A stretch of 64,000 nucleotides of DNA from Glutamicibacter sp. JC586 (GTDB taxonomy: Bacteria; Actinomycetota; Actinomycetes; Actinomycetales; Micrococcaceae): assembly GCF_009805585.1 (NCBI RefSeq), contig NZ_VHIN01000010.1, forward strand, positions 186,001-250,000. Direction: 5' to 3'. A model generated the notes under the pieces. It saw only the letters and a list, made by a program, of their open reading frames with translations. It did no database searches and was not told where the DNA came from. Shown one piece after another: positions 1-9,153 of the stretch. Positions within the stretch are counted from its first letter, which is position 1; every line of letters begins with the position of its first letter. The position numbers and the translations under genes are program-made.

Positions 1-198
1 GACGAATGTCACCATCTGAATACAACACGTGAACAAACTTATCGTGTGAAGTGCCTCGGAATGAACTCCGTGGGCAAATAAGTTCATTTTGGCTCTTCGA
101 GGCGGTGATGCACTTCCCATTATTTTCCCCAGATTTGCAGTTATCGTTAGAGAGGGAGTCATTCTCGTTCATCGCTTCATCTGTTAAGGGTTTATATT

Positions 199-1077
199 AT
201 GCGTCTTGCCACTGCGCTGACTGGCACCGTACTTGCTTCGGCACTGCTGTTCTCCACTGTTCCAGCAGCTTTTGGCGCACCGACTAAAGACCTCCCAGAA
301 GTTAGTAGCACACAGCTTACCGAGGCTTCGAGCATGTTGGCGCTGATTAACCCCACCACGAAGCTCTCTCCAGAAAACTACACGCCCTCCAAACTGGTCG
401 ACGTCGCCGGGACCGGTCTGCAGCTACGAAGTGAAGCGGCTCAAGCCGTCGAGGATCTGCTTGCTGATGCTCGGGCGGCTGGACATTCAATCAAGATTCT
501 CAGCGCTTACCGTTCATATGATCGTCAGGCGGCACTATTCAATCAGTACCAAGGTAAATATGGAACGGCGTATGCCGAACGAATTTCTGCCCGCCCAGGT
601 ACCAGCGAACATCAGTTGGGTTTGGCGGCAGACCTTGGATACACCAATAGCCTCTCCGAATTGAAGGCCTCATTCGGGCAGACTCCAGCAGGCATCTGGA
701 TCGCGGAGCATGCGGTGGATTACGGGCTGATCGTGCGCTACCCCGATGGCCAAGAAGAGATCACCGGCTACAAGTACGAACCATGGCACGTACGCTACAT
801 CGGTAAAGAGCATGCCAAGGCGTTGGCCGAATCCGGAGCCGACACCTACGAAGAGTACGTCAAAATGCTTGCCGAGTCGTTGAAAGAGAAGAAGACCGAA
901 GCAACGCCAGCTGCTAAGGAGCAGGCAAAGGTTGACGCGGTGGAGGAAAAGTCCACTAAGGACGGCACCGAGATCAGCTCTCAGAAAACCGGCCATGGGG
1001 TGCTCAAGGAAGAAGACTTACTGGTCTTACGTTTCCTACCGCCGTACCGGGACTGGAGCTTTGGCTTCACCGAATAG
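199..1077 (+). CDS. Secreted M15 (VanY-type) D-alanyl-D-alanine carboxypeptidase
   Basis: This 292-residue protein begins with a signal peptide (hydrophobic residues 5-24, AFGA cleavage near 26). The M15B peptidase fold follows. An SAYRSYDRQ segment lies near residue 102, zinc ligands are His138 and Asp145 in SEHQLGLAAD, and EPWH supplies Glu194 (catalytic) and His197 (third ligand). Family members trim the terminal D-Ala from peptidoglycan stem peptides outside the cell. The ATG at 199 has an AAGGG ribosome site just upstream. After residue 215 the chain is a Lys/Glu/Ala-rich tail with no membrane anchor or sorting signal, ending in an unusual hydrophobic stretch with no known domain. It is convergent with the next gene. 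The family call is secure; the exact substrate is inferred. Confidence 0.88.
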   Translation: MRLATALTGTVLASALLFSTVPAAFGAPTKDLPEVSSTQLTEASSMLALINPTTKLSPENYTPSKLVDVAGTGLQLRSEAAQAVEDLLADARAAGHSIKILSAYRSYDRQAALFNQYQGKYGTAYAERISARPGTSEHQLGLAADLGYTNSLSELKASFGQTPAGIWIAEHAVDYGLIVRYPDGQEEITGYKYEPWHVRYIGKEHAKALAESGADTYEEYVKMLAESLKEKKTEATPAAKEQAKVDAVEEKSTKDGTEISSQKTGHGVLKEEDLLVLRFLPPYRDWSFGFTE

Positions 1078-1100
1078 CTTTTGAACGACTCTCTGACGTT

Positions 1101-1439
1101 TTAGAAGAAGCTCGCAACGCCGAGAAATATCAAGGACGGAACCAGCGAGGCGCCCAAAGCAATCACCCAGTGGGTGATCTTGCTGCTGGTCTTCTGGCAG
1201 GCTCCGGCACGTTTCCTGCGGTAGATCAGATTCACATTGGCAATCACCCAAATGATGGTTCCAATGGCCAAGGGCGGACCAAGAATCATTTGTAATGGGA
1301 AGATCGAGCTTTCTTCCAACAGGTCGCGCACACTTCGACCCCATGAGCTGATCGGGTTCCCCATGACAACTACGCAAAGCATCCAATAGTAAATGATTCC
1401 GGGAATGCCGAGCAGAAGATTCACAACGCCTAGTCGTCT
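1101..1439 (-). CDS. Small integral membrane protein, unknown function
   Basis: A protein of about 112 residues with three hydrophobic segments: near the N-terminus (VVNLLLGIPGIIYYWML), in the middle (MILGPPLAIGTIIWVIA) and at the C-terminus (WVIALGASLVPSLIFLG). Basic residues (YRRKR) lie between the last two. I chose the GTG at 1439 because AAGGGG sits about 7 bases upstream; a TTG at 1475 in the same frame has no comparable site. I recognise no family. The hydrophobic pattern and ribosome site favour a real gene. It stands alone between a convergent peptidase gene and the fumarase terminator. Confidence 0.6.
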   Translation of the reverse strand, partial: RRLGVVNLLLGIPGIIYYWMLCVVVMGNPISSWGRSVRDLLEESSIFPLQMILGPPLAIGTIIWVIANVNLIYRRKRAGACQKTSSKITHWVIALGASLVPSLIFLGVASFF

Positions 1440-1565
1440 CACAGCGTTCCCCTTAATCCAGCCTTGCGCCTCCAAGCGTGCAAGGCACCAAAAATTCTAC
1501 CGAACCAAGCCACCGATACATGGCCTTTTGCCCAAGGCTGCGCCTGTGCATCGCCTAAGAATTAC

Positions 1566-1618
1566 AAAAAACCGCCAACAGATCGGCTCCATAAAAGAAC
1601 TATCTGTTGACGGTTTTT
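1566..1618 (-). terminator. Rho-independent terminator after fumarase
   Basis: Long inverted repeat: AAAAACCG plus CAACAGAT on the left, ATCTGTTG plus CGGTTTTT on the right, with one mismatch between the two parts. Read on the minus strand just past the fumarase stop, the right arm ends in a run of six T. A-runs on the other side could let it work in both directions. Confidence 0.75.
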
Positions 1619-1636
1619 GGTAGTGCGTTGCAAAGA

Positions 1637-3343
1637 CTACTTAGCGCGAACCGGAATGCCAGTAAACGTTGGCTTCAGTGTTTCAGCGAAGAAATCCTCA
1701 CCCTTGTCATCAACCACGATGAATGCTGGGAAGTCCTCAACATCAATCTTCCAGATTGCTTCCATGCCCAATTCCTCGTATTCAAGGATTTCGACCTTCT
1801 TGATGCAATCCTGCGCCAGGCGTGCTGCCGGGCCACCAATGGAACCCAGGTAGAAGCCACCGTGGCTGTTGCATGCATCGGTGACCTGCTTTGAACGGTT
1901 GCCCTTGGCCAGCATGACCATGGAACCGCCGGCCGCCTGGAACTGGTCCACGTAGGAGTCCATACGGCCCGCAGTAGTTGGGCCGAACGAGCCCGAAGCC
2001 ATGCCCTCTGGTGTCTTAGCAGGACCTGCATAGTAGACCGGGTGGTCCTTGAGGTACTGTGGCATCTCTTCGCCGGCGTCCAGTCGTTCCTTGATCTTGG
2101 AATGCGCGATATCGCGAGCTACCACCAGTGGACCGGTGAGAGACAGGCGAGTCTTGACCGGGTACTTGGTCAACTCAGCCAGGATCTCATCCATTGGCTT
2201 ATTCAGATCAATCTTCACTACCGAGCTACCGCCGGTGCCCGAGACACCATCGGTCTCGTCATCGTGAGCTGCGATGGCAGGGTGATTCTCATCTGGCATG
2301 AAGCGTGCTGGATCAGTTTCCAGCTGTTCAACAAATAGTCCCTCTTCGGTGACCTTGGCCAGCATCTGGCGGTCAGCCGAGCAGGACACTGCGATGGCTA
2401 CTGGCATTGACGCGCCGTGGCGCGGCAGGCGAACTACACGTACGTCGTGGCAGAAGTACTTGCCACCGAACTGTGCACCGATGCCAAAGTGACGGGTCAG
2501 TTCCAAGACCTTGTCCTCTAGCTCGGTGTCGCGGAAGCCACGACCGGTCATCGCACCTTCGGTAGGCAACGAATCCAGGTACTTAGCCGACCCGTATTTT
2601 GCGGTCTTCAACGCCATTTCAGCGGAGGTACCACCGATGACGATGGACAGGTGGTACGGAGGGCACGCAGCAGTACCCAAAGAATGCAGCTTCTCGTCGA
2701 GGAACTTCAACATGGAGTTCTCGTTGAGGATGGCCTTGGTCTCCTGATACAAGAAGGACTTGTTGGCACTGCCGCCACCCTTGGCCATGAACAAGAACTT
2801 GTAGCTGGTGTCAGCGCCGTCCTTCGTATTGGCATACAGGTCGATCTGTGCTGGCAAGTTGTTGCCAGTGGACTTTTCTTCCCACGTGGTCAGAGGGGCA
2901 AGCTGCGAGTAGCGCAGGTTCAGCTTGGTGTACGCGTTGTAGATACCGCGCGAGAGCGAGATTTCATCTTGCTCTTCGGAAAGCACACGCTGGCCACGCT
3001 TACCCATAACGATGGCCGTACCGGTGTCCTGACACATTGGCAGGATGCCACCGGCAGCAATGTTGGCGTTCTTCAGCAGATCCAGTGCCACAAACTTGTC
3101 GTTCGGGCTGGCTTCCTCATCGTCGAGGATGTTGCGCAGCTGCTGCAGGTGGGCCGGGCGAAGGTAGTGCGAGATATCGTGCAGGGCAGTTTCGGCTAAC
3201 TGCTCAAGTGCCTCGGGGGCGACCTTCAGGAAGTTCTTCCCATCCGGACCGGCGACGACCTCGACGCCTTCGGAGGAAATCTTGCGGTATGGGGTTGTAT
3301 CTTCGCCAATTGGCAGAAGATCCTCATAACGGAATTCAGGCAT
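1637..3343 (-). CDS. fum: Class I fumarate hydratase (iron-sulfur type)
   Basis: Catalyses fumarate + water to (S)-malate in the TCA cycle. The 568-residue chain has the class I layout: an N-terminal hydro-lyase alpha domain and a C-terminal beta domain in one polypeptide. Cluster cysteines are visible in [10 protein letters not shown] (about residue 105), GTAACPPYH and [14 protein letters not shown]. An open frame continues upstream to 3925, but the protein starts at [10 protein letters not shown] (ATG ending at 3343). An AAGGACAG ribosome site precedes this ATG, and the upstream reading is antisense to the SseB-like gene. It is monocistronic, with its own terminator at 1566-1618. Class I enzymes are oxygen-sensitive; actinobacteria often also carry a class II FumC elsewhere, which cannot be seen here. 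Confidence 0.95.
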   Translation of the reverse strand: MPEFRYEDLLPIGEDTTPYRKISSEGVEVVAGPDGKNFLKVAPEALEQLAETALHDISHYLRPAHLQQLRNILDDEEASPNDKFVALDLLKNANIAAGGILPMCQDTGTAIVMGKRGQRVLSEEQDEISLSRGIYNAYTKLNLRYSQLAPLTTWEEKSTGNNLPAQIDLYANTKDGADTSYKFLFMAKGGGSANKSFLYQETKAILNENSMLKFLDEKLHSLGTAACPPYHLSIVIGGTSAEMALKTAKYGSAKYLDSLPTEGAMTGRGFRDTELEDKVLELTRHFGIGAQFGGKYFCHDVRVVRLPRHGASMPVAIAVSCSADRQMLAKVTEEGLFVEQLETDPARFMPDENHPAIAAHDDETDGVSGTGGSSVVKIDLNKPMDEILAELTKYPVKTRLSLTGPLVVARDIAHSKIKERLDAGEEMPQYLKDHPVYYAGPAKTPEGMASGSFGPTTAGRMDSYVDQFQAAGGSMVMLAKGNRSKQVTDACNSHGGFYLGSIGGPAARLAQDCIKKVEILEYEELGMEAIWKIDVEDFPAFIVVDDKGEDFFAETLKPTFTGIPVRAK

Positions 3344-3454
3344 GCTCTGTCCTTGATTCAATCGTGGATGCTCATCTGCCAGTTTATGCCTTTGACCCCA
3401 AAAACTCGCATTCGCCGTTTGCACCTGCGGCTTTATCGCGACATGCTGTAGTAC

Positions 3455-3946
3455 ATGAGCACCGAGAACACCCCGGCAGCAAACGATGGACAAGATCCTG
3501 CCCAGGGGCCACACGCAATCATCGAAACTCCGATGGACCAGCACCGCGCCAAGCCTAAAACGCACTTCGAAATGATGTTGCAAGCTGGCCTGAACAAGCC
3601 TGAGCTCTCGGGTTCGGTCATCGGTGCCTTTATGAGCACCGAAGTGTATTTCCTCTCCCGCGAAGAGGTTACGGAAGGAAACAAGAATGCTCAGCCAATG
3701 CTGTTGACCAACCCTAGCGGTGAAGCAGTTGTCGCACTCTTCACGTCCTTGGAGCGCATTCCTTCCACCTACATCGATCAGGCGCCTTTTGGTATCAAGG
3801 TTCAGGGAGCCTCCGTGGTGCGCGCTCTGGATAAGACCGGCTTTGTGGTGAATCCTGGCGATGAATTGAGCTTCGAGGTTCCTGCCGATGGCGTGGTCAT
3901 CTTGCAGGAACAGATGCTCAAGCAAAAAAAGGATGATCAGGCGTAA
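3455..3946 (+). CDS. SseB-family protein
   Basis: A 163-residue soluble protein with an SseB N-terminal-like fold: a helical region around [12 protein letters not shown], then [33 protein letters not shown] and a C-terminal [22 protein letters not shown]. The family is widespread and its function is poorly defined. In enterobacteria the name comes from serine sensitivity. The gene lies head to head with fumarase and is followed by tRNA-Gly. The ATG at 3455 has only a weak ribosome site. No signal peptide or membrane segment is present. Confidence 0.75.
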   Translation: MSTENTPAANDGQDPAQGPHAIIETPMDQHRAKPKTHFEMMLQAGLNKPELSGSVIGAFMSTEVYFLSREEVTEGNKNAQPMLLTNPSGEAVVALFTSLERIPSTYIDQAPFGIKVQGASVVRALDKTGFVVNPGDELSFEVPADGVVILQEQMLKQKKDDQA

Positions 3947-4041
3947 CTTTTCCCACGATTATTCGCGCCGTTTAACGAAGCGTCGAATTCGTGAGATATG
4001 CTGTTTGATGCCCGAGCCGTCAATAGGCCGCTCGGAGCACT

Positions 4042-4112
4042 GCGGGCGTAGCTCAATGGTAGAGCGCTAGCTTCCCAAGCTCGATACGCGGGTTCGATTC
4101 CCGTCGCCCGCT
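4042..4112 (+). tRNA. tRNA-Gly (anticodon CCC)
   Basis: A complete cloverleaf can be drawn by hand. The acceptor is GCGGGCG paired with CGCCCGC with discriminator T. The D arm is GCTC/GAGC, the anticodon loop TTCCCAA gives CCC at 34-36, and the T loop is TTCGATT. CCA is not encoded. The anticodon stem has one apparent mismatch (T4068 against C4082). It reads GGG codons. A terminator follows directly. Confidence 0.92.
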
Positions 4113-4119
4113 CGCACTG

Positions 4120-4158
4120 ACGTCGGGGTACCACCAGGTGCCCCGACGTTTTAGTTTT
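4120..4158 (+). terminator. Rho-independent terminator after tRNA-Gly
   Basis: A perfect 9-bp stem, ACGTCGGGG with CCCCGACGT, encloses a loop that can pair further. It is followed by TTTAGTTTTG, ending the tRNA transcript. Confidence 0.8.
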
Positions 4159-4183
4159 GTCAGGCTAACACCCAAGGAGCACG

Positions 4184-5113
4184 ATGACCGGAGTCCTCGA
4201 AGGGTTCTCCATCATTTGGGTGGTTATCGCCGTCGGCTACCTTGTTGGGCGCACCGGCGTGCTGGGTCCGCAAGGCCGCCATGTGCTTAGCCGAGTGACC
4301 TTCTTTGTCGCCAGCCCAGCACTGCTATTCACCACGCTGGCAGATTCCGATCCTGCCTCGGTGCTCGGCCCGTTACTGTGGGTCGCCGCTATTTCGGCTG
4401 CCTTGACCGCCTTGGCTTTTCACGCTGTCACCGCTGGTTGGCTCAAACGCTCCGGCTCCGAACGCATCGTCTCTGCCATGTCGGCTTCCACCGTGAACTC
4501 GGCTAACCTCGGACTGCCCATCGCCTTGTATGTCTTGGGTGATGCTTCCTACGCGGCTCCGATCATTCTGTTCCAGCTCGCGCTCTACCAGCCGATCAAC
4601 TTGGCCATGCTCGACGCCACGACTTCACGTCACCGCACCACCCCGCTGGCTTTGCTGCTGACCACGGTGAAAAATCCGATGATCATCGGTTCCATGCTCG
4701 GCTTGGTGGTGGCACTGACCGGGTTCAAGGTGCCAGCGATAGCGTTAGAACCAATCGAACTGATCGCAGGCGCCTCCATCCCTTGCATGCTCATGGCCTT
4801 TGGCATCTCGTTGGTCGGTTCCAAACCGTTGGAGAAGAAATCAGGGCGACGCGCCGACGTATTGATCGGATCTATCGCCAAATTGGTTCTACATCCTGCT
4901 CTCGCTTGGGCGCTGGCTTACTTCGCTTTCCAATTGCGTGGTGAGATGTTGGTGGCCTCGGTAATCATGGCTGGTCTGCCCACGGCACAAAACGTCTTTG
5001 TCAGTGCTTCGCGCTATGAACAAGGTGTCATCGTAGCCAAAGATACGGTCCTGATCACCACCATCTGCGCCATACCACTGATGATGGTGCTGGCACTATT
5101 TTTGGGAATTTAG
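4184..5113 (+). CDS. AEC-family transporter (auxin efflux carrier/malate permease type)
   Basis: A 309-residue membrane protein with about ten hydrophobic segments in the AEC layout: two repeats of five around a central polar region (GSKPLEKKSGRRAD). N-terminal VVIAVGYLVGRTGVLGP and C-terminal ASVIMAGLPTAQNVFVSASRY match the family, which moves organic anions or amino acids. An AAGGAGC ribosome site lies just before the ATG. It follows the tRNA terminator and precedes an amino acid ABC operon, but a gap with a probable new promoter suggests separate transcription. The substrate cannot be read from the sequence. Confidence 0.85.
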   Translation: MTGVLEGFSIIWVVIAVGYLVGRTGVLGPQGRHVLSRVTFFVASPALLFTTLADSDPASVLGPLLWVAAISAALTALAFHAVTAGWLKRSGSERIVSAMSASTVNSANLGLPIALYVLGDASYAAPIILFQLALYQPINLAMLDATTSRHRTTPLALLLTTVKNPMIIGSMLGLVVALTGFKVPAIALEPIELIAGASIPCMLMAFGISLVGSKPLEKKSGRRADVLIGSIAKLVLHPALAWALAYFAFQLRGEMLVASVIMAGLPTAQNVFVSASRYEQGVIVAKDTVLITTICAIPLMMVLALFLGI

Positions 5114-5201
5114 TGTAACTTTTGGGCTTCGGAATAAGTGGATGTCTCTAGACTGTTGTTAGGACTAGAGCATTATCAACCCCTTTTTGAATGAGGTCAC
5201 T

Positions 5202-6017
5202 ATGAAGCGCACCGTACCCCTACTGGCATCTGCCGCAATTCTTGCCCTGTCCCTGACCGCGTGTGGATCTTCCTCCGGCTCCGGTGATTCCTCTGCGTCG
5301 GGCTCCACTCAGAGCGGTTCGGCGTTGCAGAAGGTCAAGGATGCCGGTGTGCTGACCGTTGGTACCGAAGGCACTTACCGTCCTTTCTCCTTCCACGAAG
5401 GAAGCGAGTTGACCGGCTACGACGTGGATGTCATCAAGGCCGTCGGCGAGAAGATGGGCGTAGATGTCAAGTTCCAAGAAACCCAGTGGGATGCAATTTT
5501 TGCCGGTCTTGATGCGGGTCGTTTTGACGTGATCGCCAACCAGGTGGCCATCAACCCTGACCGCGAAAAGAAGTACCTCTTCTCCGAGCCATACACCGTT
5601 TCCACTGGAGTGGTTGTCACCAAGAGCGATAACAACGACATCACCTCTTTCGACTCCCTCAAGGGAAAGAAAACTGCACAGTCACTGACCAGTAGCTTCT
5701 ATGAGGCTGCCAAGGCAGCCGGTGCCACCATCGAACCAGTTGAGGGTTGGGCCCAGTCGGTCACCCTGCTCAAGCAAGGCCGTGTCGACGCAACCGTGAA
5801 TGACAAGCTGACGTTCTTGGACTCGCAGAAGACCAATCCGGACGACAGCATCAAGATCGCGGCAGAGTCCGAAGACAAGTCTGAGTCGGCGGTGACCCTG
5901 CGCAAGGGATCTGAAGATCTGCAAGAAGCCATCGATGGCGCCTTGGATGAATTGCGCAAGGACGGCGAACTGGCAACCATCTCCGAGAAATACTTCGGCG
6001 AAGACGTCAGCAAATAA
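5202..6017 (+). CDS. Polar amino acid ABC transporter substrate-binding lipoprotein
   Basis: A 271-residue lipoprotein. The signal peptide ends in the lipobox LTAC, followed by a Ser/Gly linker. The SBP_bac_3 fold is clear: LTVGTEGTYRPFSFHE, GYDVDVIKAVGEKMG, FDVIANQVAINPDREKKYLFSEPY and C-terminal LATISEKYFGEDVS. It captures an amino acid for the permease and ATPase downstream. The ATG at 5202 is chosen because the frame's earlier TTG at 5187 would add residues before a standard signal sequence. The pattern resembles cystine or glutamine/glutamate binders; which one is not certain. Confidence 0.92.
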   Translation: MKRTVPLLASAAILALSLTACGSSSGSGDSSASGSTQSGSALQKVKDAGVLTVGTEGTYRPFSFHEGSELTGYDVDVIKAVGEKMGVDVKFQETQWDAIFAGLDAGRFDVIANQVAINPDREKKYLFSEPYTVSTGVVVTKSDNNDITSFDSLKGKKTAQSLTSSFYEAAKAAGATIEPVEGWAQSVTLLKQGRVDATVNDKLTFLDSQKTNPDDSIKIAAESEDKSESAVTLRKGSEDLQEAIDGALDELRKDGELATISEKYFGEDVSK

Positions 6018-6043
6018 CCGATACTTCCCCAAGTGAAACAGTA

Positions 6044-6078
6044 GACTGGCTCCACACGCACCCAGCGTGGAGCCAGTC
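6044..6078 (+). terminator. Intercistronic stem-loop (partial terminator)
   Basis: A perfect 12-bp stem, GACTGGCTCCAC with GTGGAGCCAGTC, lies between the binding-protein gene and the permease gene and is followed by TCGTTTGTC. Such structures commonly stabilise binding-protein mRNA or reduce read-through, giving more binding protein than membrane components. That role is inferred. Confidence 0.65.
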
Positions 6079-6101
6079 TCGTTTGTCTCAAAGGTAGCTT
6101 C

Positions 6102-6767
6102 ATGGATTCGAATTGGCAGTTATTACTTGATTCGCTGTGGCCTCTGGCCAAGGGTGCAATCACCGCGACCATTCCCTTAGCACTGATTAGCTTCATTGTG
6201 GGTTTGGTGATCGCTTTGTTCATTGCGTTGATGCGCATCAGCAAGAACCCGGTCCTCTCAGCCATCGGGCGTGTGTACATCTCCATCATTCGCGGCACAC
6301 CCCTCTTGGTGCAGCTCTTTGTCATTTTTTATGGCATGCCCTCGCTAGGCATCACCATTGACCCATGGCCCAGCGCAATCATTGCGTTCAGCTTGAATAT
6401 CGGTGGCTATGCTGCGGAAATTATCCGAGCGGCCATTCTCTCGGTCCCGGCAGGACAGTGGGAAGCAGGCTACACGCTGGGCATGTCTCGCACACGAAGT
6501 CTCTACCGGTTGATCTTGCCGCAGGCCACCCGCGTCGCTATTCCACCGTTGTCTAACTCCTTCATTTCGTTGGTGAAGGACACCTCGCTAGCTTCGACCA
6601 TTCTGGTCACGGAGATGTTCCGCAAGGCGCAGGAAATTACCGCCTCAACGTATGAGTTCATGCTTCTGTACTGCGAAGCAGCGGCAATCTACTGGATCAT
6701 CTGCCTGGTGCTCTCGGCGCTACAGAACTCCGTTGAAGGAAGGCTTGAAAAGTATGTCACCAAGTAA
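6102..6767 (+). CDS. Polar amino acid ABC transporter permease
   Basis: A 221-residue HisM/GlnP-type permease. It has an N-terminal SLWPLAKGAITATIPLALISFIV segment, several further membrane spans, and the family's YISIIRGTPLLVQLF and EIIRAAILSVPAGQWEAGYTLGMS motifs (the cytoplasmic EAA loop that contacts the ATPase). Its end overlaps the start of the ATPase gene by 14 bases, so the two are probably translated together. It forms the membrane channel for the binding protein encoded upstream. Confidence 0.93.
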   Translation: MDSNWQLLLDSLWPLAKGAITATIPLALISFIVGLVIALFIALMRISKNPVLSAIGRVYISIIRGTPLLVQLFVIFYGMPSLGITIDPWPSAIIAFSLNIGGYAAEIIRAAILSVPAGQWEAGYTLGMSRTRSLYRLILPQATRVAIPPLSNSFISLVKDTSLASTILVTEMFRKAQEITASTYEFMLLYCEAAAIYWIICLVLSALQNSVEGRLEKYVTK

Positions 6768-7521
6768 CACGACTTTGCTCAGTGTCGATTCCCTGCACAA
6801 AGCCTTCGGCGAGAATCAAGTGCTCAAGGGCATTGATTTCACCGTTCATTCCGGTGAGGTAGTTGCCCTGATTGGCCCCTCCGGCTCAGGCAAGACCACA
6901 GCACTTCGCTGCCTGAATGGACTAGAAATCGCTGACTCAGGAACCGTCGGTTTTGACGGTGGACCATCGGTGAGTTTCGAAGCGAAAACCAAGCCGAAGA
7001 CCGCACAAGTATTGCGTGAACGTTCAGCCATGGTCTTCCAAGGCCATCACCTCTTCCCTCACTTGACGGTGTTGCAGAATGTGACTGTTGGTCCTATCGA
7101 GGTGCAAAAACGAGCTAAAGATCAGGTCTTGGCTGAAGCTCGCAAGTTGTTAGACCGAGTTGGACTGGCGGCCAAGGCCGATGCGTACCCGAATTCTCTC
7201 TCCGGCGGTCAGCAACAGCGAGTGGGCATCGTGCGCGCCTTGATGCAACAACCCGACTTGTTGCTCTTTGATGAACCAACAAGTGCGTTGGACCCAGAAT
7301 TGGTTGGCGAAGTTCTCACTGTCATTAAGGAACTAGCCCAAGAAGGCTGGTCAATGGTTCTGGTGACTCATGAATTGGCCTTCGCCCGGGATGTGGCCGA
7401 CACGGTGGTTTTCATGGACGGCGGAGTGGTGGTTGAAACCGGGCCAGCAGCCCAAGTTTTGTCCGCTCCCACCAATCCCCGAACGCAAGCCTTTGTTCAA
7501 CGTCTTTTGCACCCGTTCTAG
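6754..7521 (+). CDS. Polar amino acid ABC transporter ATP-binding protein
   Basis: A 255-residue ABC ATPase with Walker A (GPSGSGKTT), Q-loop (FQGHHLFPH), signature (LSGGQQQR), Walker B (LLLFDEPTSALD) and the H-loop (VTHELAFARD). The ATG at 6754 follows a GAAGGAAGG ribosome site and lies inside the end of the permease gene. The open frame extends upstream to 6652, but that part shadows the permease. It powers the importer made of the two preceding genes. Confidence 0.93.
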   Translation: MSPSNTTLLSVDSLHKAFGENQVLKGIDFTVHSGEVVALIGPSGSGKTTALRCLNGLEIADSGTVGFDGGPSVSFEAKTKPKTAQVLRERSAMVFQGHHLFPHLTVLQNVTVGPIEVQKRAKDQVLAEARKLLDRVGLAAKADAYPNSLSGGQQQRVGIVRALMQQPDLLLFDEPTSALDPELVGEVLTVIKELAQEGWSMVLVTHELAFARDVADTVVFMDGGVVVETGPAAQVLSAPTNPRTQAFVQRLLHPF

Positions 7522-7539
7522 AAAGCATAAGGTAATGGT

Positions 7540-9090
7540 ATGACCCAGGATACAAATGCATTGCTGACCAGCCTTGTCGAGGGCTATAACTTCACTTCGG
7601 ATTCTTTAGATCTTGGCGTGGCCCTCATTGATGGCAAGGTAGAACCCACCGCGCCGATTCGCTTGCCACTGAAGATGCTCAACCGTCACGGATTAGTCGC
7701 CGGTGCTACCGGCACCGGTAAGACCGTGACCTTGCAGCTCATGGCAGAACAGCTGAGCAAGGCTGGAGTTCCAGTATTCCTCGCTGACATCAAGGGCGAC
7801 TTGAGCGGTTTGGCACAAGAAGCAGTTGCCTCTGAGAAGCTGACTGCACGCTTGGCCGAGCAGGGCAAAGAATTTGAACCACGTGCTAACCCGGTCGAGT
7901 TCCTTTCCCTTGGCGAAGGAACGCACGGTACTCCGGTACGAGCCAGCGTGGATGCCTTTGGCCCGATTTTGCTCGCTCGCGTCTTGGAGCTCAATGAGAC
8001 TCAGGAGGAATGCCTGCAACTGATCTTCCACTATGCCGATTCCAACAAGCTCCCACTTGATGACTTGAGTGATGTTAAATCAGTCATCAGCTACCTGCTT
8101 AGCGATCAGGGCGCAGAAGCTCTAAAGAACCTAGGCGGAGTCTCCTCAGCTACGGCTTCGGTCATCCTTCGTGGCATCACCATCATGCAGTCTCAGGGTT
8201 TGGATCAGTTCTTCGGCCAGCCAGAATTTGATACCTCAGATTTCCTGCAGGTGCGTGAAGATGGCAGTGGCGTGATCAACGTGCTCGAACTGCCTTCAGT
8301 GAATTCGCAGCCAATGTTGTTCTCGACGTTCCTGATGTGGCTTCTGGCTGACCTATTTGAGGATCTTCCTGAAGCTGGCGACCTAGACAAACCAAAGCTA
8401 GTGTTCTTCCTTGATGAGGCGCACTTGCTGTTCAAGGACGCCACCAAGGCCTTTACTGACTCCATCATCAATACGGTACGTTTGATTCGTTCCAAGGGTG
8501 TCGGCCTGTTCTTCATCACTCAGTCCCCTACTGACTTACCTGACGAGGTTTTGGGGCAGCTGGGTAACCGCATTCAACACGCCGTGCGCGTTTTCACTGC
8601 CAAGGATCAAAGCGCGCTGAAGAAGATTATTCAGACTTTCCCGACCAACGGTGTTGATCTGCAGGAGGCGCTGACTCAGGCCGGTGTAGGCGAAGCGGTC
8701 ATTACCGTACTGGGCGAAAAGGGCGCACCGACTCCGGTGGCTTGGACGAAGATGTCCTCGCCAGGATCAAATATTGGTCCTGCCTCGCCTGAGGTACTGG
8801 ATGCAAATCTGAAAGCGTCGCCGCTTGCTGCTCGTTACGCGGCGGCCGTGGATCGTGAATCCGCTCGTGAAATGCTAGATGCCAAGGCTGCTCCTCCTGC
8901 CGCGACTCCGGAGAGTGCTCCAGAGCAGGCACCGGCCGAACAGCATGAGCAATCAGCACCACGCCAGCAGCGTGCGCCTAAGGCAGAGCAGAACCCGATG
9001 ATGGATATGGCTGTTGATGCTGCCACCATGATTGGTCGCGAGCTCATCCATGGCATGTTTGGCAACCGTAAGCGTCGCCGCCGTTGGTAA
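7540..9090 (+). CDS. HerA-like DUF853 ATPase
   Basis: A 516-residue cytoplasmic P-loop protein of the DUF853 (HerA/FtsK-related) family. The Walker A motif GATGTGKT lies at residues 55-62, followed by FLADIKGDLSGLAQ. Walker B is in KLVFFLDEAHLLF, and sensor-type VGLFFITQSPTDLPDEVLGQLGNRIQHAVR comes after it. The last 90 residues are a Pro/Ala/Gln/Glu-rich linker and a basic tail (GNRKRRRRW). The physiological role in actinobacteria is not settled; related ATPases act on DNA. It starts 18 bases after the ABC ATPase and may be co-transcribed, though a functional link is not evident. Confidence 0.88.
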   Translation: MTQDTNALLTSLVEGYNFTSDSLDLGVALIDGKVEPTAPIRLPLKMLNRHGLVAGATGTGKTVTLQLMAEQLSKAGVPVFLADIKGDLSGLAQEAVASEKLTARLAEQGKEFEPRANPVEFLSLGEGTHGTPVRASVDAFGPILLARVLELNETQEECLQLIFHYADSNKLPLDDLSDVKSVISYLLSDQGAEALKNLGGVSSATASVILRGITIMQSQGLDQFFGQPEFDTSDFLQVREDGSGVINVLELPSVNSQPMLFSTFLMWLLADLFEDLPEAGDLDKPKLVFFLDEAHLLFKDATKAFTDSIINTVRLIRSKGVGLFFITQSPTDLPDEVLGQLGNRIQHAVRVFTAKDQSALKKIIQTFPTNGVDLQEALTQAGVGEAVITVLGEKGAPTPVAWTKMSSPGSNIGPASPEVLDANLKASPLAARYAAAVDRESAREMLDAKAAPPAATPESAPEQAPAEQHEQSAPRQQRAPKAEQNPMMDMAVDAATMIGRELIHGMFGNRKRRRRW

Positions 9091-9153
9091 TACCCGCCAC
9101 CAAACACCGTTCGGTTAGAGTTTAGAGCCCGAAACCAGATAGCCTAGCTACTG

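Noticed and set aside
1-198. Small ORF at 51-287 before the peptidase gene
   Set aside because: It overlaps the peptidase signal peptide in another frame and has no ribosome site or family motif.
950-1130. Frameshift in the C-terminus of the M15 peptidase
   Set aside because: The tail looks odd, but neither alternative frame gives a recognisable anchor or sorting signal.
3344-3925. N-terminal extension of the fumarase reading frame
   Set aside because: The open frame continues upstream but reads antisense to the SseB-like gene. The family start at [10 protein letters not shown] has its own ribosome site at 3343.
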